Shown here one piece after another: positions 33,873 to 43,015 of a stretch of DNA of 64,000 nt. The notes below the pieces were generated by a model that was given only the letters and a program-made list of their open reading frames with translations, was not told the origin of the DNA and searched no databases. A program made the position numbers and the translations under genes. How positions within the stretch are numbered: position 1 is the stretch's first letter; each line of letters begins with the position of its first letter. Source of the stretch: Paenibacillus wulumuqiensis (lineage in GTDB: Bacteria; Bacillota; Bacilli; Paenibacillales; Paenibacillaceae); assembly GCF_000971965.1 (NCBI RefSeq), contig NZ_LAQP01000001.1:744001-808000 (forward strand), given 5' to 3'.

Positions 33873-36167
33873 ATGCCAAGAGTACTTAGCAGCAATCTCG
33901 GTTACCCGCGTCTCGGTGAACAGCGTGAATGGAAAAAAACACTGGAAAGCTATTGGAGTGGCAAGACGGATAAAGAGAATTTTCTGGATACGATGAAAAG
34001 TCTGCGTCTTGATCATCTGCGCAAGCAGCAGCAGGCCGGTGTGGATCTGATTCCGGTTGGTGACTTCTCGTATTACGATCATGTACTGGATACGGCTGTC
34101 ACTTTTGGTCTGGTTCCTTCACGGTTCGGTTATACCGGCGGCGAAGTGTCGCTGGAACAATACTTTGGCATTGCCCGCGGAACCAAGGAAGCGGCAGCAG
34201 GCGAGATGACCAAATGGTTCAATACCAACTACCATTATATCGTGCCTGAGCTGAACGATCTGACACCGCAGCTGACCGAGAATCGTGTACTAAAGCTGTA
34301 TCTGGAAGCCAAGCAGGAGCTTGGACTGGAAGGCAAGCCGGTACTGCTCGGACCGTATACCTTCCTCAAATTGTCCAAAGGGTATGACAGCAGCGAATTC
34401 GCTGGTTGGCTGAACAAGCTGGTGCCGCTGTACGCCCAGGTGCTCAGCGAGCTGAACCAGGCGGGCGCCAACTGGGTGCAGATCGACGAGCCTTCCCTCG
34501 CTCTGGAAGTGTCCGCTGACGAATGGACACTCGTACAGGAAGCCTATACACAGCTGAACGAAGCGTCCGGCAGCAGTAATCTGCTGGTACAAACCTACTT
34601 TGAAGGTGTGGACGGATTCGGCAAACTGATCGATCTGCCGGTGCAGGGGATTGGTCTGGACTTTGTCTACGGTCTGGAACAGAATCTGAATGCGCTGGAT
34701 GACTGGGGCTTCCCGGAAGATAAAGTGATTGGCGTCGGTCTGATCGACGGTCGTAATGTATGGCGCTCTAATCTGGAGGAAAAGCTGGGACTGATCAATG
34801 TGATTGCCCAGACGGTATCGCGTGACCGCATTTTGCTGCAGCCTTCATGCAGTCTGCAGTTCGTGCCGGTAACGACCCGTCATGAGAACGCGCTGGAGCC
34901 TGTTCTGCAAAATGCACTTGCTTTTGCCGATGAGAAATTGGCTGAGCTGGCACTGTTGACTCGTGCAGCCAATATTGGCGGCGCTGCCGTGCAGACCGAG
35001 CTGGAACAGAGCCGCAAAGCGGTATCCCAGCTGGCGGGTTCGGACTGGCGTTCCCCGCTGCATCCGGATCAAGCGGAGAAAGATAACGATACACGGAATG
35101 TTCCATTTGAAGAGCGTCGTGCTCTCCATGATGAGAAATGGCAGCTGCCTGTTCTGCCGACGACGACGATCGGCAGCTTCCCGCAGACGGTTGAAGTTCG
35201 TCGTGCGCGCCGCCTGTGGCGTACCGGCGAATGGACACCGGAGCAGTACGAGCAGTTTATCCAGCAGGAGATTCGTGAATGGATCGAGATTCAGGAAGAA
35301 CTGGGACTGGATGTACTCGTTCATGGTGAGTTTGAGCGTACGGATATGGTGGAATTTTTCGGAGAGCAGCTGGACGGTTTTGCCTTTACCAAAAATGGAT
35401 GGGTTCAATCGTATGGCTCACGCTGCGTAAAACCGCCGATCATCTACGGCAATGTGAATTTTGTGGAGCCGATGACGGTCAAAGAAACCAAATATGCACA
35501 GTCCCTCACCTCCAAGCCGGTTAAAGGCATGCTGACAGGTCCGGTGACGATTCTCAACTGGTCATTCGTACGGGATGATATTCCGCGCAGCCAGGTATCG
35601 TATCAGATTGCCCGTGCCATTTCCGACGAAATTCTGGCACTGGAAGCAGCGGGTATCGAGATGATCCAGGTGGATGAGCCGGCACTGCGTGAAGGTCTGC
35701 CGCTCAAGCGCTCCAAATGGCAGGAATATCTGGATTGGGCAGTCGGTTCGTTCCGTCTCTCTACCGCTGCTGTCAAGGAAACGACCCAGATTCATACGCA
35801 TATGTGCTATTCGGAATTCCATGATATTATCGATGCAATCAAGGCAATGGATGCCGATGTCATCTCGATCGAGACATCGCGCAGTCATGGCGAGCTGATC
35901 TCTTCCTTTGAAGTGCATGGATATGATAAAGGGATCGGTCTTGGCGTGTACGATATCCACAGCCCGCGTGTACCAGCCAAGGAAGAAATGGTACAGCTGA
36001 TCGAACGCGCCCTGCGTGTACTCGATCCGAAGCTGTTCTGGATCAATCCCGACTGCGGTCTGAAGACCCGTGCCCATCCGGAGACGGTCGCTGCACTGAA
36101 ACTAATGGTCGAAGCCGCTCAGGATATCCGCCGTCAGCTCGGACAGGAAACCAAAGTAGGCGTGTAA
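33873..36167 (+). CDS. metE: Cobalamin-independent methionine synthase
   Basis: This 764-residue enzyme transfers a methyl group from methyltetrahydrofolate-triglutamate to homocysteine to make methionine. It is a double TIM barrel. The N-terminal barrel begins SSNLGYPRLGEQREWKK. The C-terminal barrel carries the zinc and homocysteine site: TTTIGSFPQT, HGEFERTDMVEFFGE, HTHMCYSEF with the zinc ligands His and Cys, SIETSRS, and INPDCGLKTR with the final zinc-ligand cysteine. The start at 33873 (MPRVLSS) has GGGAGG 8 nt upstream, while an ATG two codons earlier is too close. A terminator follows. Regulation by methionine is expected, but the leader type is unidentified. Confidence 0.97.
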   Translation: MPRVLSSNLGYPRLGEQREWKKTLESYWSGKTDKENFLDTMKSLRLDHLRKQQQAGVDLIPVGDFSYYDHVLDTAVTFGLVPSRFGYTGGEVSLEQYFGIARGTKEAAAGEMTKWFNTNYHYIVPELNDLTPQLTENRVLKLYLEAKQELGLEGKPVLLGPYTFLKLSKGYDSSEFAGWLNKLVPLYAQVLSELNQAGANWVQIDEPSLALEVSADEWTLVQEAYTQLNEASGSSNLLVQTYFEGVDGFGKLIDLPVQGIGLDFVYGLEQNLNALDDWGFPEDKVIGVGLIDGRNVWRSNLEEKLGLINVIAQTVSRDRILLQPSCSLQFVPVTTRHENALEPVLQNALAFADEKLAELALLTRAANIGGAAVQTELEQSRKAVSQLAGSDWRSPLHPDQAEKDNDTRNVPFEERRALHDEKWQLPVLPTTTIGSFPQTVEVRRARRLWRTGEWTPEQYEQFIQQEIREWIEIQEELGLDVLVHGEFERTDMVEFFGEQLDGFAFTKNGWVQSYGSRCVKPPIIYGNVNFVEPMTVKETKYAQSLTSKPVKGMLTGPVTILNWSFVRDDIPRSQVSYQIARAISDEILALEAAGIEMIQVDEPALREGLPLKRSKWQEYLDWAVGSFRLSTAAVKETTQIHTHMCYSEFHDIIDAIKAMDADVISIETSRSHGELISSFEVHGYDKGIGLGVYDIHSPRVPAKEEMVQLIERALRVLDPKLFWINPDCGLKTRAHPETVAALKLMVEAAQDIRRQLGQETKVGV

Positions 36168-36205
36168 TACCAACGAATATATGGATATATTCCGGTTAAC
36201 AGCCA

Positions 36206-36255
36206 AAAAGCACTCTGTAACAGTCATGCTCATCATGACTGTGCAGAGTGCTTTT
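36206..36255. terminator. Intrinsic terminator of metE
   Basis: AAAAGCACTCTG/CAGAGTGCTTTT with inner CAGTCATG/CATGACTG forms a long stem. It may serve both directions. Confidence 0.85.
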
Positions 36256-36386
36256 GCTGTTTCGAGAATTCATATTTGGATAAGCCATGTTGAATGGCTC
36301 CTATAAAATGATGTCTGTATAAATAGATAACTTCGGTGTACAGACTGGCAGGTGGGTGAAATGTATTTCTCTGCTCCTTATCTGGC

Positions 36387-37124
36387 TCAGTCCCTGATAA
36401 TATAAGCATACTCCGGCTGTTCCTCGGTGAATCCGGCCAGCTGGCGGGACTGGTAGCGAATCGGGCGCTTGCTGCCCATCATAATAATATTGCGCACATC
36501 GCTATTCTTCTCCACCGGCAGCTGAAAGCAGCGCACATAAGGGAACACTTCACATAGCGTCGTATAGATCGCATGAATGCGTGTATCATGCGTACCCCTG
36601 CCGATCAGATTCATGATCAGTGCTCCCTGTTCATGAAGTTTGTGATCCACCAGTGTGAAAAATTCCAGCGATACCAGTTGATCCGGCGTCCCTGATTCGT
36701 CGAATGCATCAAGAATCACGCTTTCATACTGCCCAGCCGACTGCCTCTCCAGCAGTTCCCGGCCATCGCCAATCCACAATGAATCAGAGGAGCAGCCAAA
36801 ATACTCCACACTCAGCTCCGCTACTGTCCGGTCCAGCTCGGCAACCTGAATCTGTCTATCGGCAAAATAACGGCTAAGTGTACCAATTCCCTGGCCGATC
36901 ATAAACAAATGCTGAGGGTCCCCCAAATTATACTCCAGCAGATGAATGATCGCCCGGGGATATTCAAAAACAATCCGCTGCGGGTTACGGAGATCGAGCG
37001 CTCCCTGGATATCGGAATTGGCAAACTGAAGTACCCGGAAATGCCCCTTCTCCCCGTACAATTCATGGGTCTCATACACGGTGATATCTGCATGGGATGT
37101 TATTTGATGAAAAAGCACCTGCAC
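36387..37124 (-). CDS. Spermidine synthase-like protein
   Basis: This 245-residue protein has the Rossmann core of the spermidine synthase/SAM-binding family: FMIGQGIGTLSRYFA (binding loop), QVAELDRTVAELSVEYF (acidic residue at strand 2), IGDGRELL and VILDAFDESGTPDQLVSLEFF. It lacks the full catalytic Asp pairs typical of true polyamine synthases as far as I can see, so methyltransferase-like or atypical aminopropyltransferase activity is possible. The start is GTG at 37124, with GGAGATTG upstream. No speD-like gene is adjacent. Confidence 0.78.
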   Translation of the reverse strand: MQVLFHQITSHADITVYETHELYGEKGHFRVLQFANSDIQGALDLRNPQRIVFEYPRAIIHLLEYNLGDPQHLFMIGQGIGTLSRYFADRQIQVAELDRTVAELSVEYFGCSSDSLWIGDGRELLERQSAGQYESVILDAFDESGTPDQLVSLEFFTLVDHKLHEQGALIMNLIGRGTHDTRIHAIYTTLCEVFPYVRCFQLPVEKNSDVRNIIMMGSKRPIRYQSRQLAGFTEEQPEYAYIIRD

Positions 37125-37210
37125 GATTACAATCTCCTTCGGTTATTAATCTGGAATGATTTCCTGCTGCAGGTATTATAGCATGCTGATGCAGTGTTCA
37201 TTTCTGTTGT

Positions 37211-37318
37211 TCATTTAATGGTCTGTTCTTCATTTACCGGCAGGCGTGTCTGCCAGATATACAGCAGCAGTGCATAGCCGATAAATCCAATCCAGACGAT
37301 CAGCAACAGATAGCGCAT
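37211..37318 (-). CDS. Small single-helix membrane protein (35 aa)
   Basis: A 35-codon open frame starts with ATG at 37318, preceded by GCGAGGTTATACAATA. It encodes MRYLLLIVWIGFIGYALLLY, one membrane helix, followed by a short polar tail. An in-frame extension to 37534 exists but has no ribosome site. I do not recognise the protein. Evidence is moderate. Confidence 0.4.
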   Translation of the reverse strand: MRYLLLIVWIGFIGYALLLYIWQTRLPVNEEQTIK

Positions 37319-37907
37319 TATTGTATAACCTCGCTTTCCGGCAGCCCTCTGCAGGCTGCTGGATGGATATAATCCAGTATGATCAGACAGCCTGTAGATA
37401 GCTGCCTGGTAAATCACTTCATTTATTAACCGGTTTGTACACTCGTCTAATCGGCAAACGTACGGTCGCTGATCTACTATGTTGGCGACCCGATACCGCC
37501 GGGCTATTTGCTGCAGCTTCTCATACAGGTTCATATACTGTGAAGATATTTGGATACGCTATATCCTGCTGTATTCACTGTTTTATAAAAAGTTACATTT
37601 TTTTCATTTTTGTAACTTGTTCCCTTTTCTTAATCGCTCGGCTGGGTATGTAATGAGCAACAACTTCTTTTACTGCTCTTCGGGCAACGATCTTCCTCCT
37701 GACCGACCATTTTCCTTCCTTCATTTGTACTCATATATTCAGCTTCAGAGAGACCAGCAGCCCAAACGTTCAGTTACTTGATAGCGTCTGGTTATATGAC
37801 GTGATCGATTCCATCTCAGAGGATGTTTGCGCAGCAAAATATTTTGCATAAAAGGAAAATCGGCGATTTCAGCCGAAATCTGCTGCATACGACGAAAGGA
37901 GAACGCC
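37319..37907. promoter_or_regulatory. Spacer with an inverted repeat
   Basis: This 589-bp stretch has no convincing gene. AAGTTACA-N13-TGTAACTT (37590-37618) is a perfect 8-bp inverted repeat, and a short GATTTC/GAAATC hairpin lies just before the lipoprotein ribosome site. Confidence 0.4.
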
Positions 37908-38504
37908 ATGCGTAAAATTACCGCTCCCCTGCTGAGCCTCTCTCTGCTGACAGCCATTTTGCTCGGCTGTACAGATACCGGTAATCCGCCCAATGCCAAC
38001 TCTGCTCAGGCCGCCCGTACGAATGAATCCGGTCATCAAGCAGATGATATAGTGGGCCTGAATGATGTACAGATACAGGAGGCCATGAAAGCTGCCGCCA
38101 AGTATTTGAAAACACAGTATACCGTCGAGGATATTTATGATGAAGACGAGGAAACTGCCCAGCTGAAGCAGATTCAGCAAAAGATCAAAACCCTGCTGAC
38201 ACCGGAATATTATGAGTGGGTTCGCAAAGAACGTTCTGCCGGGTTCCCTTTGCAGATCGCCATTCAGGAAAAGACCTCCATCACTCCAAAGGATATCACC
38301 ATCCGCTCGCGTACCGTTTCCAATACGGATCAGATGATCCGGCTGTCCTACCGGCTTGATTTGCATCTGGATAAACCAAATAAGTCCATCCCGCTGGGCG
38401 GCAAGCTGATTATGCAGAATGAAAATGGAAACTGGAAAATAGCCAGTGACTACAACAATGCAGACAGTCTACGGGAATGGAACGGCGTTCCCTCCGGGCA
38501 TTAA
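37908..38504 (+). CDS. Lipoprotein of unknown function (198 aa)
   Basis: This 198-residue exported protein has a signal peptide ending in the lipobox ILLGC, so the mature N-terminus should be a lipidated cysteine. An Asn/Ala-rich linker follows. The rest is acidic and helical (IQEAMKAAAKYLKTQYTVEDIYDEDEE) and then beta-rich (SIPLGGKLIMQNENGNWKIASDY), reminiscent of NTF2-like lipoprotein domains. AGGAG lies 6 nt before the ATG at 37908. I do not recognise a named family. Confidence 0.8.
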   Translation: MRKITAPLLSLSLLTAILLGCTDTGNPPNANSAQAARTNESGHQADDIVGLNDVQIQEAMKAAAKYLKTQYTVEDIYDEDEETAQLKQIQQKIKTLLTPEYYEWVRKERSAGFPLQIAIQEKTSITPKDITIRSRTVSNTDQMIRLSYRLDLHLDKPNKSIPLGGKLIMQNENGNWKIASDYNNADSLREWNGVPSGH

Positions 38505-38748
38505 CTCTATCCGTAACAGAGAAGGCCGAGATCATCGTACCCATCATCTGCATGTATATGAGCAATCACACCCGCAGGTTAGCGATCATCTGCTGTTCCG
38601 GAACTATCTGGCCCGGCATCCAGAGCAAGCCTTGCAGTATGGGGAATTGAAGCGGCAGCTGACAAACGATTACCAGTATGATCCCTTCGGTTACCAGCAG
38701 GCCAAAGCAGATCACTGCCGGGATATTGTCCGACGCGCTCACCAGTAG
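38497..38748 (+). pseudogene. GrpB family protein remnant (C-terminal part)
   Basis: The frame reads REGRDHRTHHLHVYE, then HLLFRNYLARHPEQALQYGELKRQL and AKADHCRDIVRRAHQ. This is the C-terminal 80 or so residues of the GrpB family (UPF0157, nucleotidyltransferase fold, usually about 170 residues). The N-terminal half, including its start, is absent. The fragment begins where the upstream lipoprotein gene ends, in another frame, so it looks like a deletion scar. Confidence 0.75.
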
Positions 38749-38936
38749 CACGGTCAGAACGATGAATAGCAAGATCGGAACCTTAAGAGAGGATGAATTG
38801 ATAGTGGATCAGTGCAATCTAATCCGTTATGGTATGACAAATAGACAGAGAGCCTGTATAGACTTCTCTGCCTGTTTGGATATATACACTTATTGGGAAA
38901 GGACTTGAATCACAACTTATCCCGTACCATTCAACG

Positions 38937-39683
38937 TCAGACTTGAGCGATACCGCCATCTACGAACAATTCGATGCCGTTCACATAGCTGCTTTCTTCC
39001 GAAGCCAGGAACACTACCGCGCTGGCAATCTCTTCTGTCTTGCCCAGGCGACTTAGTGGAACGAGATTCTTGGCCGATTCCACGACTTGATTGAGCGCTT
39101 CGCCAAACAGATCATCATAAGCGGGTGTGTGGACCCAGCCGGGACTTATGACATTAAGCCGTATTCCTGTGCCTTTCAGATCCGTGATCCAGTTCCGCGC
39201 CATCTGGCGAAGCGCCGCCTTGGTACCACCGTAGACGCTAAAGCCTGCGTCGCCGACCGAACCCGCTGTCGAGCCGGTTAAGATGATCGTTCCCGTCATA
39301 TTGGGAAACAGCGGCAAAGCTTTTTGAACAGTAAACAAAGTCCCTTTTACATTCACATCAAAGGTCTTGTCATACTGCTCTTCGGTAATCTGACCCAAGG
39401 GCAAAATGCTGCCAATGCCGGCGTTGGCGAACAGAATATCCAGATGTCCTTTTTCCTGTTTGACCGCAGCAAACAGTTGGTCCAGGTCTCCCAGATTGGA
39501 AATGTCACCTTGAACGCCAGTCACCCGGTCACCGATCAATTGCACGGCCGCGTCCAGCTCGCTTTGTCTGCGACCGGTGATAAATACGTAGGCCCCTTCT
39601 GCAACGAATCGCTGCGCTGTCGTAAGTCCAATACCACTTGTTCCTCCCGTAATAACCGCTACTTTCCCTTCCAATTTCCCCAT
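38937..39683 (-). CDS. SDR family oxidoreductase
   Basis: This 248-residue classical short-chain dehydrogenase has TGGTSGIG (cofactor), a strand-2 arginine pair ITGRRQ favouring NADP, FANAGIG, the catalytic serine region [13 protein letters not shown] (Tyr/Lys) and [11 protein letters not shown]. The substrate is unknown. AGGAGG precedes the ATG. Its promoter region carries a palindrome shared with the neighbouring Crp/Fnr gene, so it is a likely target of that regulator. Confidence 0.9.
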   Translation of the reverse strand: MGKLEGKVAVITGGTSGIGLTTAQRFVAEGAYVFITGRRQSELDAAVQLIGDRVTGVQGDISNLGDLDQLFAAVKQEKGHLDILFANAGIGSILPLGQITEEQYDKTFDVNVKGTLFTVQKALPLFPNMTGTIILTGSTAGSVGDAGFSVYGGTKAALRQMARNWITDLKGTGIRLNVISPGWVHTPAYDDLFGEALNQVVESAKNLVPLSRLGKTEEIASAVVFLASEESSYVNGIELFVDGGIAQV

Positions 39684-39764
39684 GTCTATATGCCTCCTGT
39701 ACGTGTCCTGTTTGGTAGTGATTACGTTACAATATTGATCATAACGCGGAATGAATTATTCCTC

Positions 39765-39780
39765 CGTAATCTGGATTACG
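39765..39780. promoter_or_regulatory. Palindrome upstream of the SDR gene
   Basis: CGTAATCTGGATTACG has the core GTAAT-N4-ATTAC, also found upstream of the Crp/Fnr gene at 40651-40666. It is a candidate operator of that regulator. Confidence 0.6.
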
Positions 39781-39823
39781 CTGGAAAACATATCGTCAAA
39801 GGGAATTGGATACAGGCAAGTGA

Positions 39824-40531
39824 TCAAGCCAGTTCGTGCATCGTTTTCTCCATATGAATCATGACCGTGCGACGACTGGTCACAAGAATACCTTCATTGG
39901 ATAGTTCCTTCAGGGTCACTGATACCGCTTCCCGGGTAGCGCCGATCATATCGGCCAATTCCTGATGTGTCAGGGGGATATCGATTTTACGATATTCCTT
40001 TTCTTCGGTGCCGAATTTTTGGGATAATCGATTGAGAAAGTACAGCACTTTACCGCGTAAATCTCTAAAAACCAGCTTTTCCACCAATTCATCCTGATCT
40101 CGCAGACGTTTGCTCATTTCCGACAGGAATCGCAAAGACAACTCAGGGTACTTGACCAAAAGCGGTTCGAATTGCTCCGTCGCAATCGAGAACACTATCG
40201 AGTCTTCCATCGTCTCTACGTAAGCCCCTTTGGCGCCCAGTGAAAAGGTATCAAGTTCGCCAAATATGCCGCCTTCACTGAGGATACAGACGGTATGTTG
40301 TTTGCCGGCCGGGTTGGTCTTGTAGAAGCGAAGTTTACCGGTGATTACGAAAAATAAACCCTTTCTTTCATCACCGGGCGTCTGAAAAAGAGAATTTTTG
40401 GCAAGTGTGTACACATTGGATCTTGTTACCAATCGTTCGATTTCATGGATAATTTCTGCGGGAAGCGATTCAAATATTTTGATTTGCGGCAAAAGTGATG
40501 TGATATGTTCTGTCATCTCATACTGTACCAT
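39824..40531 (-). CDS. Crp/Fnr family transcriptional regulator
   Basis: This 235-residue regulator has an N-terminal cyclic-nucleotide-binding-type beta-roll (GLFFVITGKLRFYK, then GGIFGELDTFSLGAKGAYVETMEDSIVFSI), a dimerisation helix and a C-terminal winged helix with LTHQELADMIGATREAVSVTLKEL. It has a single cysteine, so it cannot carry the FNR-type iron-sulfur cluster, and the effector is unknown. AGGAGGGC precedes the ATG. It is followed on the same strand by the SDR gene, but with a 140-bp gap holding its own palindrome, so the two are probably separate transcripts under one regulator. Confidence 0.9.
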   Translation of the reverse strand: MVQYEMTEHITSLLPQIKIFESLPAEIIHEIERLVTRSNVYTLAKNSLFQTPGDERKGLFFVITGKLRFYKTNPAGKQHTVCILSEGGIFGELDTFSLGAKGAYVETMEDSIVFSIATEQFEPLLVKYPELSLRFLSEMSKRLRDQDELVEKLVFRDLRGKVLYFLNRLSQKFGTEEKEYRKIDIPLTHQELADMIGATREAVSVTLKELSNEGILVTSRRTVMIHMEKTMHELA

Positions 40532-40650
40532 TTTGCCCTCCTTTTTATGCTGCGAATGACCAGCGTTATGTGCTTCTTGATTATTGTTCCTTATATAGGA
40601 TAATCCATACCAGAATGATATTCATCATAAACCACCCTGATTTGAGCTTC

Positions 40651-40666
40651 TGTAATGCAGATTACA
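40651..40666. promoter_or_regulatory. Palindrome upstream of the Crp/Fnr gene
   Basis: TGTAATGCAGATTACA is a perfect 6-4-6 inverted repeat about 120 bp upstream of the regulator start, sharing its core with the site at 39765. Likely autoregulatory site. Confidence 0.6.
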
Positions 40667-40770
40667 AAACGTTCCCTATAAAATTTAATATAAATGATCG
40701 CATAATGTTGTTGGAGTGTGCCTACAAGCTCTGGAATACATGTCCCTCATACGGATTGTCTTCAAATGAC

Positions 40771-40804
40771 AAAAGGAGCACTGCATAGGATCAGTGCTCC
40801 TTTT
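40771..40804. terminator. Intrinsic terminator of the PTS gene
   Basis: A perfect AAAAGGAGCACTG stem with an 8-nt loop and T-run lies about 50 bp past the PTS stop. Confidence 0.85.
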
Positions 40805-40856
40805 CATTATTTATTATGGAATTGCAGATGCTGTCTATTCCAAAAAGCAATGCCCA

Positions 40857-42878
40857 TTAACGGATCTGCTCCAGCAGTTGATAGGCCTCTTCACGGCTGT
40901 TCACCTGAAGCAGCTGGTTCCGGTACTGCTCATCCATTAATTTGCGGGAAAGCATTTGCAGTACTTTGAGATGGGCATTGCCCTGGCTGCTGCGCGGTAC
41001 AGCGATCATAAAGATCAACCGGGCATCCGTACCGTCCATGCTGTGCCAGTCCACTCCGTCACGCTTCAAGCCGAACACGACTGCCGGACGCTGAACTGCC
41101 TGCGATTTGCCGTGTGGAATCGCGATATTCATGCCGATGCCTGTTGTGCTCTCCTGCTCACGTGCCAGAATTGCCTGCTTGAAATCGGGTGCAGATGATA
41201 ATTTGCCGTTCTGATCCAGAATATCGATCATCTCGTCAATAACCTGGTCGCGCGTCTCTCCCTGCAGATCGAGTCGGATCAGATCCAGATCCATAATATC
41301 GGTCAGCTGTTCGATCCGGGTCTCCTCGGCTGCCTGAGACGATGATGCATGGCTGGCAGATACTGCAGCGGCGGATGCTGGTACGGAAGTGCTGCCCGGC
41401 TGAACAGAAACATGATTTGATGGAGCCGGAGCATGATCGGCAATCATATCCGCAGGAATGCCTTCAAGCTGCACGGAATCTTCCAGCGGGACGGCCTTTT
41501 TGAGCAGTGTGATCAGCAGTGCGCCGACGACCGCACCGACAATAATCGCGATAAAGAACATAATGACATTGTCTACAGCTCCCAGCACACCCACGATCGG
41601 GCCGCCATGAGCGACGCGGTCTCCTACATGACCGAGCATCGCAATTACCGATCCGGTCATCGAACCGACCATAATACTCGGAATGACGCGCAGCGGGTCC
41701 TGGGCTGCGAATGGAATCGCCCCTTCAGTAATCCCGAACAATCCCATCGTAAATGCCGCTTTGCCGGCTTCACGTTCTGCCGGACGGAATTTGTGCTTGG
41801 CAATAAATGTAGCTAGTCCCATACTGATTGGCGGAATACAGATTGCCACGGCAATCGGACCCATAATCTCATAATTGCCTTCCGCAATCATCGCCGAACC
41901 AAACAGGAAAGCGACTTTGTTAACCGGTCCACCCATATCAAACGAAATCATCGCTCCAAGAATAAGCGCCAGTAGTACCGAACTCGTTCCCTGCATACTC
42001 GCCAGCCATACGGTCAGCGTCTCGAAAATCTGGGCGATTGGCGCTCCGATCAGATAGACGAACACCAATCCAACGACAAGCGACGCTAATATCGGAATAA
42101 TGATGATCGGCATAATCGGCTGCAGCGCCCGCGGGACCTTGAGCTTCTTGATTCCCAGTGCTACATAACCTGCCAGGAAGCCGGCTACGATCCCGCCGAT
42201 AAATCCTGCACCGGATTCACTATGATAAAAGCTGCCGTTAGCGGCGATAAAACCACCGATCACCCCCGGCGCAATACCCGGCCGATCAGCAATACTGTAG
42301 GCGATAAATCCCGCCAGAATCGGCACCATAAAGGTAAAGGACGCCGAACCGATCTGCTCAATCGTTTTCCAGAACGAACCATCCGGTATCACGAGCCCGC
42401 CCGGTGTCTTCTGTCCGCCCAGCGTCAGTGCAATCGCAATCAGCAGACCGCCGACAACGATAAACGGAATCATGTACGATACCCCGCTCATCAGATGGCG
42501 GTAGATCGGATTCTGCTTGTCCTGACGCTCCTGCTTACCGGCGGAGGAAGAACCTTTCTCTGCCTGATGAACAGGTACCTGTCCTTCGCTAAAACGCTTG
42601 ATCAGTTCCTGCGGCTTGCGGATTCCATCCTGTACACCGACTACCAGCAGCCGTTTGCCGCCGAACCGGGAAGTGTTGACCGTCTTGTCTGCGGCGATAA
42701 TAATACCATCCGCTTCACGAATATCCTGTTCGGTAAATTCATTCTCGACGCCGATGGAGCCCTGCGTCTCGACTTTCATCTGTACACCAAGCTGATCGGC
42801 AGCTTTTTGCAGATTCTCTGCCGCCATATACGTATGCGCAATTCCGTTAGGACATGAGGTAATTGCCAATAGTTTCAT
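40857..42878 (-). CDS. PTS fructose/mannose-family transporter, IIBCA
   Basis: This 673-residue membrane protein imports and phosphorylates a sugar using phosphoenolpyruvate. Domain order is IIB (1-100, phosphocysteine in TSCPNG, Cys9), IIC (about 125-470, eight to ten helices, GVSYMIPFIVVGG and GITEGAIPFA), and IIA (about 525-673, phosphohistidine in NIAIPHGKS), joined by a Ser/Ala/Pro linker. The IIBCA order matches B. subtilis ManP (mannose) better than FruA (IIABC). The start at 42878 (MKLLAITSCP) has GGAGG 9 nt upstream. The next gene upstream is a ManR-like regulator, and the adjacent locus degrades mannan, so mannose is the favoured substrate by inference. Confidence 0.88.
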   Translation of the reverse strand: MKLLAITSCPNGIAHTYMAAENLQKAADQLGVQMKVETQGSIGVENEFTEQDIREADGIIIAADKTVNTSRFGGKRLLVVGVQDGIRKPQELIKRFSEGQVPVHQAEKGSSSAGKQERQDKQNPIYRHLMSGVSYMIPFIVVGGLLIAIALTLGGQKTPGGLVIPDGSFWKTIEQIGSASFTFMVPILAGFIAYSIADRPGIAPGVIGGFIAANGSFYHSESGAGFIGGIVAGFLAGYVALGIKKLKVPRALQPIMPIIIIPILASLVVGLVFVYLIGAPIAQIFETLTVWLASMQGTSSVLLALILGAMISFDMGGPVNKVAFLFGSAMIAEGNYEIMGPIAVAICIPPISMGLATFIAKHKFRPAEREAGKAAFTMGLFGITEGAIPFAAQDPLRVIPSIMVGSMTGSVIAMLGHVGDRVAHGGPIVGVLGAVDNVIMFFIAIIVGAVVGALLITLLKKAVPLEDSVQLEGIPADMIADHAPAPSNHVSVQPGSTSVPASAAAVSASHASSSQAAEETRIEQLTDIMDLDLIRLDLQGETRDQVIDEMIDILDQNGKLSSAPDFKQAILAREQESTTGIGMNIAIPHGKSQAVQRPAVVFGLKRDGVDWHSMDGTDARLIFMIAVPRSSQGNAHLKVLQMLSRKLMDEQYRNQLLQVNSREEAYQLLEQIR

Positions 42879-42895
42879 GCTTATCATCCTCCATT

Positions 42896-42909
42896 GTTGT
42901 AACGCTTAC
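42896..42909. promoter_or_regulatory. Candidate cre half-match before the PTS gene
   Basis: TTGTAACGCTTACA has a good right half of the CcpA cre consensus and a poor left half. It lies 18 bp upstream of the PTS start. Confidence 0.3.
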
Positions 42910-43015
42910 ATGTATTATAAACCGGAGAATGAGTATCAAATGTTCAACCTTTTACCGGAAGCGGACAGAAGATGCGGTAAAAGCGATTTTATTGTCGAAA
43001 AAGCGGAGCTGCCTA

